Source of the DNA: Tenebrio molitor
Lineage: Eukaryota > Arthropoda > Insecta > Coleoptera > Tenebrionidae
Assembly (NCBI RefSeq): GCF_963966145.1
Contig: NC_091046.1
Location: 9,734,001-9,798,000, forward strand
Reading direction: 5' to 3'
Length of the DNA: 64,000 bases
This document shows, piece after piece, positions 26,050-36,238 of the stretch (position 1 is its first letter; each line of letters opens with the position of its first letter). The notes under the pieces are model-generated. The model was not told where the DNA came from. It did no database searches and saw only the letters and a program-made list of their open reading frames with translations. The translations under genes were made by a program, and so were the position numbers.

Positions 26050-26265
26050 GAGCAGGCCATAATTAACATTCTACAATTGGCAACATGCCGGAAATTCATT
26101 ATTGCAACAGATTAACAGCTGTCAATAATACTAAAATAGGATTAAAATGTTATTTCAAATGGATAAAAACTTTAGTTTGCTAAATTTGCCGATGTCAGAC
26201 GAGGTGTAAATCAGAGGGCAAACATCAGAATTACCAACTGCAGGATGTTAATCATGGCCTGCTCT
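26050..26265. mobile_element. MITE with GAGCAGGCCAT ends
   Basis: The element is 216 bp and TA-flanked, with inverted ends GAGCAGGCCATAATTAACAT and GAGCAGGCCATGATTAACAT (the latter read inward from the right). No coding capacity. Confidence 0.85.
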
Positions 26266-26517
26266 AGTTCCTCTTAATTTCGATGGCACGGTATACATAC
26301 AGTATAGAAGCTAACTTTTTTGTTGTGATTTAAGCCTTCATTAGATAAGGATGATATTTTTCTCTATTTCTTAGTTCAAATTCGTTTCTCAAAAATGTGT
26401 GTATTTTAGCTTAGCTATCGCAAAGCAAGGCGATATTAAACATAACATCAAACATAAGTAAGTACCTACTAAAAACAAAATAATTTAAATTTTGTAGTAG
26501 GTAGGTACAGTCGATGG

Positions 26518-26719
26518 ACAAATAAAACTGGGATAAAAATGACAATCACATAAGTTAAAATTTACAAATTTGCATCGTTTAATTACGGCTTTATCTGAAA
26601 TAGGTTAACTTTGGTAGGTATGACATATTATATAGACACTGACAAATATATTGACAATTCAATGGTCTGATTTACATAGATTAAAATTAAGTGTCCCAGT
26701 TTTATTTGTTCACCTACCG
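26518..26719. mobile_element. MITE with ACAAATAAAACTGGGA ends
   Basis: The element is 202 bp and TA-flanked. Both ends carry ACAAATAAAACTGGGA in inverted orientation, with the outermost bases imperfect. No coding capacity. Confidence 0.83.
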
Positions 26720-26831
26720 TACATGAATAAAACAAACATAAAGTTACTCACGTTGGAAAAACAGAATTAACATAAAAGGTGTTTTTTTTTAAATTTGGCG
26801 TCGAAGTTACACTTAAAAAAACACAAAAATG

Positions 26832-26867
26832 TATGCCTTCCCAGCCCAGGATTTCATTTGAACGCGG
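26832..26867. repeat. Solitary end of the 45.6 kb MITE family
   Basis: GCCTTCCCAGCCCAGGATTT and the following CATTTGAACGCG match the inverted repeat of the MITE at 45566-45936. No second end is present, so this is a fragment. Confidence 0.7.
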
Positions 26868-27420
26868 CATAGGTATAGGTAGGTAGGTACACCTATTTAG
26901 GATATTGGGATTAGGTATTCAGTTTTAGCAGATACAAAAAAAAAGAAACGAAAATGTTATTTTATTAAAAAACATCTTACCGGTGCCGGCGTCTTGTTCT
27001 AAAAGACACGTTTTATTTTATTTTTTATAATAAACAAATTTAAATTTTTCTTGAAAATACGCTAATCGCTAATCAAAACGCGTTATTTATGTTTTTTCTA
27101 ACTGAACAAAGGTTTAAAAGCGAACTAACGATACAACCAAGAATAATAAATACGCTACCCACATATTTAAAAACAATTAGCTACAAAGAATGTTTACATA
27201 CATACTTAGTTTTAAAACTCCCACTTTTCATTTAAAGAAGTAACCTCACCTCTGCTTTGAATTTTCTTCAAGGGAAATAATCAAGAATAAAATTTTTCGT
27301 TTACAACGCGTGCATAGGCAGAAATACGGACAACCTTTAATAGATGATTAGTTGAAAATTTTGTGGAGTCTAAAATGCACACTATCTGTATATTTTTTGT
27401 TCTCATTACTAATAGATTTA

Positions 27421-27553
27421 GGCCCGGTTTATTCACCTTCAAGTAACTTTATTTGAACGGTAATTACTCGTACCATGCATCTACCAATAGCAGATTCTAA
27501 ATCATAGCAACTACTGGCCAGATAAATTTACTTGAAGGTGAATAAACCGGGCC
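27421..27553. mobile_element. Harbinger-like MITE, copy 1
   Basis: The element is 133 bp with TTA on both sides (27418-27420 and 27554-27556). The inverted ends are identical over about 26 bp, starting GGCCCGGTTTATTCACCTTC. A copy of the same length lies in opposite orientation at 62927-63059, also with TTA duplications. A 3-bp TTA duplication with G-rich ends fits PIF/Harbinger rather than Tc1/mariner. Confidence 0.88.
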
Positions 27554-27901
27554 TTACTGTACATACAATCATACAACATTTTCATTTACATACCTACCTT
27601 CGTAATTACATATTAAAACTTTACTTAACATAAAATCAGTTCAAATAAATTGAAGAAAAATAATACACCAGATAAGATACATATTGTCTAAACACAATTC
27701 TTATTTTGCAATCTAGTTAATGTTCAAAAAATCTATAGTAAATTGTAGATTAGGTAGGTGTTCCCTGCGTTGTTATCTTATAGTTATAAACATTTTATTA
27801 AATACGACAGAACAGAATGAACGCTTGTTTTGTTAAGTTTTTTCCCAACTCAATTGTTAACAAAAATGCAAAAAATCCGGTGCACTTTCATTATGAAATG
27901 T

Positions 27902-28044
27902 TATTACAGCTTGTGTAGAGAAACGACAGGCTGCACTTCTACAAGGCCAGAAGACGCCATACATGTGGGAGGAGTGATCAGCAGTGGAAGTGGGGAAGTT
28001 ATTCAAAGCTGGAGAATTTCTGGCATCAGATAGGCTGCAACTAC
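27902..28044 (+). other. Exon-like segment with an in-frame TGA
   Basis: ATTACAG at the left resembles a splice acceptor and CTACAGGTAATA at the right resembles a donor. One frame between them reads CVEKRQAALLQGQKTPYMWE, then a TGA, then SAVEVGKLFKAGEFLASDRL. Both halves look protein-like, with a Lys/Glu/Leu mix unlike the flanks, and only a single stop breaks them. No family is recognised. It may be a pseudo-exon or a degraded retroelement or gene fragment. Confidence 0.25.
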
Positions 28045-28865
28045 AGGTAATAAACAGGTACCTGCTTGTCAGCGACCATCTTAATTTCACTCGAATACTT
28101 TATTGGTCGTTTAATTTAATTTAAAGAAATCTTGTCGTTAAATTAAAAAATACATTTACGGTTTCTACAAATTTCCAAATTCAAAATAAAAACAGTTCTA
28201 TCTAAATTGTAATAGACATTTTTTTACATTTTGGGTGAATTATAAATTAATGGAAATTAAATAATTATAAATACATTTGTTTATACCTAAATCAAATAAC
28301 GAAATACAAACAGGATTTCAGAACTTTTCGTCATCGTATGGGTACCTGCTAATCTTAAACTCTTGTAAACATCCTTCTTTCATTCATCAATAAATACCTG
28401 CTCTAGATAATTGTACAAAAATTGTACAGCGTACTAATTTTACACATTAAATAAATAATTTCACATAAAAAATAAATAAAATATATTTAGGTATGAAATA
28501 TTTAGTTTCATTTCAAATTGAGCTAAATCATTTACTTACACTAATTTCTAGTTGTCTAGCAAACGGATAAATTAATTAACTTACCTACCGAAAAGTTGTA
28601 CCTACCTAAGTGCGTGCAAATTGTTATGTTAGCACATTTTAATTAAATTTATTAGTAGATAGTTAACAAGAATTCCGTCCAATTTATTTACATCTCTACA
28701 TAACTACATTTATATATTATATTTAAACTAATGGTAAATAAATGAAACAAATGGTAGTAACAACAACAAAAAGGTTTAGAAAAGCAAACAAACAAATCAA
28801 AATATGACATATGTGCATAAATAAATATCAAAATAAATTTTTCTATAATTGATTCAAAAAATTGA

Positions 28866-29085
28866 TTTTTTTGTTCGACACTGTCAGAATTTGAGAATTT
28901 TCTCCTATGTGAACGGATTTTGATAAATGTCAACTTGTCAAAACGAAACGTCAAGCTAATTTTAAAGGTTTTAAGCGATTTGGAGCCTTTAAGGGGCTCG
29001 TCGAACAAAAAAACGTTGTATTCAACTCGTTTGTGTGTAAATTGGGCCTTTTTTGGCACGCGTGGGCCATTTTAAAACGCGAGTG
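28866..29085 (+). repeat. Dispersed repeat M4, copy 1
   Basis: This matches the reverse complement of 62198-62376 almost base for base, from TTTTTGTTCGACACTGTCAG through AACGGATTTTGATAAATGTC to GGGCCATTTTAAAACGCG. Compared with the other copy it has an extra stretch of about 55 bp near 28980-29035. That stretch contains an inverted echo of the outer TTTGTTCGAC block. It continues into a hairpin at 29060-29110 (GGGCCATTTTAAAACGC and GCGTTTTAAAGGCCC). Confidence 0.8.
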
Positions 29086-30153
29086 AAACGAGCGTTTTAA
29101 AGGCCCACGAGTCAAATAAACTACTATTCATGCATAATTATCCGTGCATGAAGTGGGTCATTTTTTTACGTGTATTTTTTTTGCATTGTTAGTAAGATCG
29201 AAACCATAGAAACCATACAAAACAGTGTGTGAAATGCGATTTCACGCACACGACTATTTCTTTTTTTCACTTCACGCACTGTTTTTTATTAGTTACCTAG
29301 CAACATGGTCACTGCATTGAAACTTCAGAGTTCCTTCAAAATTTAATTTAATTTGAATTTTTTGAATCAATTGTAGATAAAATATTGTTTATATTTCGTG
29401 CGTGAAGAAAAACACTCTCTTTACGCACTTAATATAAAAATAACTATTGTATCCACATACTCGTAGGTATTAATCAGTAGATACAACAATGTATTATTGA
29501 AATATATGGAAACAAACTCTTTTTCACGTAATTACGAAATTAATTAACCTCCATCCACGTACCTACCCCACCACGTATTTCTCACACCACTGTTGCAGTC
29601 ATAAAATGACAACTGATGTCGAAATTACTTACCATGATTGTTGCTCTACTTTTTAAATGTCTTTTAACTCCCTTAGCGTAATGGAAATTTTCAGTTAATT
29701 TTATATCGAAAAGGAAAATACTTATTAGAATTTTTATTTGTTTATAGCATCTGTTTATTATGACCAACTAATCCAATACTTAGTCGTTCTTTTTTTGTAA
29801 GTGTGTTTCAAAAACAACTACGAAACACTCGATGAAAAGTTCACGACAACAAAATATTAGTACATATATCCAGTGGAGTACAAAGTCTGGAATAAAATTC
29901 ATAAAATTTACTTCGTGGCAAAGATCCACAAACATCACAAGAGTCAATTGGTATTTCTAAATTACCATCTTTTGGTATAAATTACACTTTTTAATTTCAC
30001 GCAGTAATGGCGCAAAGAGGGCAAGTCGAAAATTTTAAATGGCGACAGACATCAAATATTACATTTTTGAAAGGCTTTTATATCTTCTATCCAACAGGAA
30101 AATCATTTTTTAAGTCGGTCTGTTAAAACAATAAAAAAATATCAGTCAATCTT
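29086..30153. other. Intergenic DNA with short CpG hairpins
   Basis: It holds a hairpin around 29225-29255 (GTGTGTGAAATGCGATTTCA followed by CGCACAC). No gene is supported. Confidence 0.5.
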
Positions 30154-30350
30154 TGTATCGACTGTTCATTTAAATTTATTCTCAAAACTGGCCTTGAAGA
30201 GTCGATTGTGAACGCACCACGGATTACAGATCACGGATCAGCTGTTAATTCTAACCTCACTTTTGCGCTGTTTGTGTTTTTATTCTGCAAACTGACGATC
30301 GACTCTTCAACGTCAACTTTGAGGAGACATTTAATTGAACACCCGATATA
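30154..30350. mobile_element. MITE family M1, copy 2
   Basis: Second member of the family at 10831-11020, in the same orientation. It keeps both ends (left TATCGACTGTTCATTTAAAT, right GAACACCCGATA) and the arms TTGAAGAGTCGATTGTGAAC and GATCGACTCTTCAA. Confidence 0.82.
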
Positions 30351-30499
30351 AATAAAAATATCTTATCAAATTAAATTACACTAACTTCCTGACACATCCG
30401 AATCGGTTAAAGCTCATGAAAACATTACAGTTAACCTGTGGTCCAACTTGTCGAATCTTGGGTCTAATTATCAGATTATCACCCATTGGCATCGAAATA

Positions 30500-30732
30500 A
30501 ACTAGGCAAAAATGAATAGGGAATTCCACAATTTTTCTAGGAAAGCAAAATAATTGCCCCAGTCCTCCCACGTATTCTTAAACACTAGATAAATTTGAAA
30601 TGTTACAGTTACTTGAAACATTACATTTAATATGTATATGTATATTTTTCTAACACATTTCATTACAAATTTTAAACTGTAGTTACAAAAATTTCAAAAA
30701 AGGAAAAATTCCCTATTCATTTTTGCCTAGTT
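30500..30732. mobile_element. MITE with AACTAGGCAAAAATG ends
   Basis: The element is 233 bp and TA-flanked. The inverted ends are identical over about 27 bp, starting AACTAGGCAAAAATGAATAG. No coding capacity. Confidence 0.87.
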
Positions 30733-33700
30733 TATATCGATACTCGTTTTAGTTTCAATCGACCGATTTAACAAGTCCTTTCACTGTTACGAAGATCTTT
30801 TTAAATAATATAACACTTGATCCTTGCTGCTACTTAAAATTTTTGATTTGCCCCCTCTTGGGACGCCACAGGTTAGAACAGAAAAGTATATTTTGTGAAG
30901 AACTTGTTTTTCTCAAAAACCAATGACATAAATTTAAGGGAAATGCCTCGTAAGAACAAACGGAAGAGCTTGATTGAGTAGTTAGGTATTGTTTTTCAGT
31001 GGCTACGATTAAGTATAGGTAAAGCTAACGTCTCAGCACTTGAAATAAAATAAATAAGTAAATTGTTGCTAATTGTAGCTGAAAAGAAATCAGAACATAG
31101 AAAATTGAAAATGTGAATCACAGTTATGCTACGAGTATCTACCAATAAGGATCGTAAAAATATACGTGGGCAATTAGTTTTAAAAGTAAAAAAAATATAT
31201 ACATATCTTGACACAGAAAAAATATTGATTAGGTACATATTAGGTATAAGAAGAAATATCTCCGAATTCAGTTAGATATTCTGAATGAAATATGTATGTC
31301 GTTTGTGTCTGGCTCAATTTATATTTAAAATAAACCGTTAACGAAGTAGAACATATACATGTTCGTATGAGTGGTGCCTCCATTGAGATCCCCAGTAATT
31401 TTTTTAATTATAGTTACAACTCCATACCACATGCGTGGTAGTGTGGTAAACACTACACCCAGCCGTAACTAATAAAATATGTTTTATTCACCATAACAAT
31501 AATTTTTATTTTTTACACGTAGTTTCCTCTACGCCCATGTGAGATGAGTGTGTGTGGATCATATCAGAAGTATTTAGAGGAAACACCCAGATGTCAGCAT
31601 GCTCCGCCTCTTTTTCCAACGCCCACAGAACCAACGTTTTATGTATAGATTTATGCTCATTTTATGGTACCAGCTACGACTAATTACTGATTACGCGAAC
31701 CATGACTTTCTTTCCACAGTTCACTTAATTTATGGCACTTATTTTATGGTGCGGCCTTTTTGACACACTATTATTAATGATGAGCGATAATGTTAAATTT
31801 TGCGTTAACAAATCGTAATTTTTTCGAGGAACTTTCCGTTATTGCCCAGAGTTTACCTTAACGACTGATGCTGCGCTTCAAGTTTAGTCTACCCACACCC
31901 AGACTCGTGCACCTCAGGAAACATAAAAATTTTAATTAGAGACATACAACTATTTTTAAAGAGTTGATTATTTAGTCCGGGTGTGCTGAGGAGGCATTTT
32001 TTTTGCATTAGGTACTTTTCTTGTTAACTCTAGACTAAACCGAGGAAGAAGGAAAGTTACAGATTTTCAAGGCGAACGAAAACGAAAAAGCAAAGTTAGA
32101 TGATCTGCGTTAATGCATCAACGGACTAGTAGGTACTGCTAAATAACACATTTTCTTGAAAATTTTCGGAAACAAAAAGAACAGAAAAAACACCCGTACT
32201 TTTTATTCTGGCTAGGCTCGAGAGCTTTAGCTCGAGGGTTTAACCTTTGAATAAAAATGCCCAAATTCCACGAATAAAATTGTCTAAAGCAAAAATGTTT
32301 AAATGAAAATTGGGAAATTGATCAGATGTAAAAAATTAGGTCGTGTTATTTTTGGCAAGATTAATTCCAGAATACAAACTTAATGTTAACACACTTATTA
32401 AAAACAATTTGGGAATCTGACAGGAGTAGCATGCAATTCTAATCACTTTTGACAGATGACGGAGTAGTAGGACGTTTTTATCGCGATAAACATTTTTGAT
32501 TGGATGAAAGCAAGCGTTCTGATTGGCTGAACACGCACGTTTGATGTACATGGAAATTAATCAGAAGAAATTATTCTGACGGATAGAAAAGAAAGTGGAG
32601 CATCAGAAGTGGCTGAAGTAATTTAATGTGAGTAAGTAAAGAAAAATCTAAGTTAAAAACAAAATCTGTATAGCCATCATTTATTACTGCATTAGGTACC
32701 ACATTTATTTTTTCCAATTTTACATTTGTATATTTCTAAAAACATTGCGACACGTGGAAGCTTGAAGTGTGGTGTGAAAACCTAATCACTAGCTGAAAAG
32801 GACTGAACTTTAAATTTATTGATGGTCTGATTCTTTAAAAAAAATAATATATCTTCAGTCTTGCATAATTTTACAATGATTATCTCCGGTTCTGCACCAA
32901 AGATTTTTCAAAATTTGCCCAAAAAGAAAGATTTTTAAAATATCTTTAAAATCAAATTAAATACACGTTGTTTTAGCAACAAATCGTTATTATAATCATT
33001 ATTACTGTGATTATTATGTGAAAAGATAAACGAAAATAAAGTATCTAAAGATTTTTGTTTGTCCATGAAAAATAAACGCTAGTTGTTCAAAGGAAATGAT
33101 CATCAACTTTGATTACAGTTAGCGTGTGTATAATAAATCAAGGATAAATGTTAGGGTATATTCAAGTTCAAGATAAAAATGTACTTAAAATGCTTCGTCG
33201 GTAGTGCCATAAAGAGAAATAATATTAATGTTCTGAATTAAAAAAAGCAAGTTTTGTGTGAGTTTGTGGCGCAACATGATTTATTCGTTATTGTTACCCA
33301 CATGTTTTTAATGTTTATAATTTTACTCGTTATATAATAATTTGGTAAGTTTTTCGTAATTAATTAGGTACATCTTGATGCGGCCTTTCCCACATAAACA
33401 CCGGTGGAAAATTCTTGCAGTGTGCTTAAATGTTTATTACGTCTGTCTTTGACACACTTCTTCCTCATTACTTAAAAGCTTTTTTGTTTTTGAAAATTTC
33501 CGGAAAAGTCATCTTAAATTATTTTATGTCTATTTCCAAAAAGAGAATCGTAACTTCGACTCATTGAAATGTTTCTTTTTCTTGGCTTCGCGGATATTTT
33601 CTAAACATTCGAATTTATGAACTGAACTAATTTAAAGTAACAAAGTTAATTCACTCTGCTGAATAAAGTGAAAAATGTTCGGCCAAGTTTTTGTATTTTT

Positions 33701-34676
33701 TAACAAAGAATTTGTAAAAAAAATTTAAAGCAACAAATTATCAGCTCTAATATAACAAGTGGTACGATCATCATCGATGATATCCAAGAGTGAAACCTAA
33801 CTACAGACTCAACGAATCCGTAGGACGAGTTGAATGTGCTTCTCCGATTTCACGGGTCGTATCATAGATTATTAATCATATCGCGAGTTTATATTTCGTG
33901 GGAAAATATAATGAATGAATAAATAAGGAACATTTAAATCCATAAACAGGCACCACTAGCTTTGAATTTTCATAAATGTATTTTTTGGGACTTATTGATT
34001 GCTTCCTCGCATCAGCGACATCTCAACGATTAGTACACCTTTGTTCAGCTTATTTTGACAAAAAATATTAACTGTTAAATTTAGCAAATGTTACCTACCA
34101 TTAGAAATGCAAATAAATCGAAATGTGATGGTAGGTTCTTTTATTTTATATTATCACTGTGATATCTTCTTACTAGTTTAATTAAAATAGTTGAAAAAGT
34201 ATCATGTAAGCTGTGGGTTGTATTCTCAAGAAAGTAATATAACTGTGCAAATATAGGTCCGAATTTATCTACATATGTATGTACTTAGTTAATTAATTAA
34301 ACTCTAACTGCAGTAATTCGTAATTTTACGACAACACCTTTTAAATTCAGCAACAAAAAGAGCTTTTCTAATAGATTGTTTTCTTTCTATATGCACCAAA
34401 GTTTAAACTCAGTTTAACACAATTCTGAAGAAAACTTGTATTTGGAGGTACCTATCATATTAACAGTACCTAGATAATTAATCTAGAATCTAAATTGTCT
34501 TGTTCAAATGGTTGAACAACTTTTTTTACTAAAAAGTGTTAAAGAGAAATTGATTTGTTAAATTTTAACACAGTAAAAAATGAATCCGTGAAGCTTTTTC
34601 AAAAGTTTTTGTTCTATAAAAAGCGATAGCAGCAGACAAATATAAACAGAATTTACCCCAGAGTTTTGATTTTATC
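30733..34676. other. AT-rich intergenic DNA
   Basis: No gene is supported. It contains small hairpins near 31430-31470 (ACCACATGCGTGGT) and 32200-32268 (GGCTCGAGAGC and GCTCGAGG within TTTTTATTC/GAATAAAAA), and the second copy of the 2.73 kb repeat at 32345-32531. Confidence 0.5.
32345..32531 (-). repeat. Dispersed repeat, copy 2 (pair with 2728-2947)
   Basis: Inverse copy of the repeat at 2728-2947, sharing TTTTTGGCAAGATTAATTCC, GACAGGAGTAGCATGCAATT and TTTTTATCGCGATAAACATT in that order. Confidence 0.7.
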
Positions 34677-34678
34677 TA

Positions 34679-35072
34679 CAGTGTGGAATAAAATGATTTA
34701 CATCTAGTTACCTTTGGAATTTTTGCACATGTAAATTTTCCTGTACCGCTCTACTTTTTTTCCAAGTGCCGAACTATTAGTTCTGTCAATAAATGTCATC
34801 AATCGAATTGACAATTGTTACAATTTACTAAATTGAATTAACAAACGTTGGTGGCCACTTTCAACACTAGCTGTGACTTGCTTTTGTTAGCTCCTTTTTA
34901 ATTTCAATCTTAACTTTGCGTTCACATCATCCCTTCGCAATAAATCACATTTGGAATTTGGATATGTATATATTTTGAGGTTAGGCTTTCATTTTTTTGT
35001 AGAGCGGCATTTCGTATTTAATGTAAAGGTAATGTAAAGGTAACTAGATGTAAATCATTTTATTCCACACTG
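34679..35072. mobile_element. MITE with CAGTGTGGAATAAAATG ends
   Basis: The element is 394 bp and TA-flanked, with inverted ends identical over 37 bp starting CAGTGTGGAATAAAATGATT. Perfect ends suggest a young Tc1/mariner-type MITE. It lies about 1.2 kb upstream of FoxF. Confidence 0.9.
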
Positions 35073-35074
35073 TA

Positions 35075-36070
35075 GCTTACATTATGTGAATCAAATTTTA
35101 TCAGAAAAGTTTTTGGGAAAAAAATTTTAGTGGTAAAAAATAACAGGACCTTTTCAGAAAAGAGAAAACTCAGAAAGCTATAAATGAGTAGATATTATAA
35201 ATTAAATAACTTTTTTATTTTTACATTTCTTATTGGTGATTTAATAAAACTTTCTAAAACAAATTTATAGGCTATGGTTAAAAAAACGAACAAGTGAAAA
35301 AAAAAGAATGTGAGAATGCATGTTAATTAATGTTGGTAAAAATCACAGAAATGGATCTATAATATGCAGAAAAGTGTTAAATTTAATAGACCGTAATAAA
35401 GATGTTGATCTGTCAAGTTGCCTGGCAAAGTATTCATATCTTGATATTAATGGTTACTATTTAATTGCCATTTAATTACCGATTAATGTAAACACTGTGT
35501 GCGCACTTATCCGACAAGCAATGGCAACAGCATATTTTCTGCTTCGTACGTTGCAATCAGAACATTTACACACATTTCGTTTTACTTGAAAGAAAAAGCA
35601 AAATAAAATCACTGGTGAAAAAGGTGAAGCAACAACGATTGAAATTTGACCGTGAACCCCGCAACGATCATATTTTGCGTAATGACGTACCTACAAGCAC
35701 CGTTAGAAAGCATTTCCAACAAATAATCGATAATCGATCAACGATCACTTGTGGCACTGATTTTTCTGCGTAAGAGGCGTCGGTGCGAGCAGCTTTTGAT
35801 AAATCCCGCTCCGCAGCAAGCAAAGCTCGTCTTGGTGTCTTGAGATGTTCAGTGGGTACGTGTTGCGGGGTTCGGTGGGGACGTCCCGCACATACACATG
35901 CAACAAGACCCGCCTGAATTAGTTGAGAGCGACGCGCTTGATAGACGTGCACTTCACTAACACCAGAAGATCCTCCATTTGGCGGTTTCGTCGGTTCCCG
36001 GCCAGATTACGACTGGCCGTCTACGTGTCCGCACCGAGACCATTTTAATATCACTGAAATTTACGGCGGC
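35075..36070. promoter_or_regulatory. FoxF upstream region
   Basis: AT-rich until about 35640, then CpG-richer DNA to 36070, for example TCCCGCTCCGCAGCAAGCAA near 35803 and GGGGACGTCCCGC near 35877. A change in composition just before a developmental gene fits promoter-proximal regulatory DNA. No individual factor sites are claimed. Confidence 0.45.
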
Positions 36071-36071
36071 C

Positions 36072-36130
36072 GACATTTGTATATAAAACCAGTAAATTGT
36101 GTACGATTTCGTCGCGTGTTTGTATATAAA
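36072..36130 (+). promoter_or_regulatory. Two candidate TATA boxes upstream of FoxF
   Basis: The motif TTTGTATATAAA occurs twice, near 36075 and 36118, about 43 bp apart and 110-160 bp before the start codon. Either could direct transcription. The spacing leaves room for a short leader. The start site itself cannot be read from sequence. Confidence 0.45.
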
Positions 36131-36223
36131 CTGTGTATACAATATTTGTGTATACAACTCGTTACGAGTATCAAATGTTTGTAATATAAAGACGGAGATT
36201 AAATTGTTTAGTTTACCGAGTAA

Positions 36224-36238
36224 ATGTTTAAAGTATGA
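36224..36238 (+). promoter_or_regulatory. Minimal upstream ORF overlapping the FoxF start
   Basis: An ATG at 36224 opens a four-codon frame (Met-Phe-Lys-Val). Its TGA stop at 36236-36238 overlaps both ATGs of the tandem FoxF start ATGATG at 36235-36240. If it lies in the leader, ribosomes ending here would be placed directly on the FoxF start. Confidence 0.45.

Noticed and set aside
28688..29059. 123-codon minus-strand open frame
   Set aside because: It runs through dispersed repeat M4 and AT-rich flanks. The other copy of the repeat does not preserve the frame.
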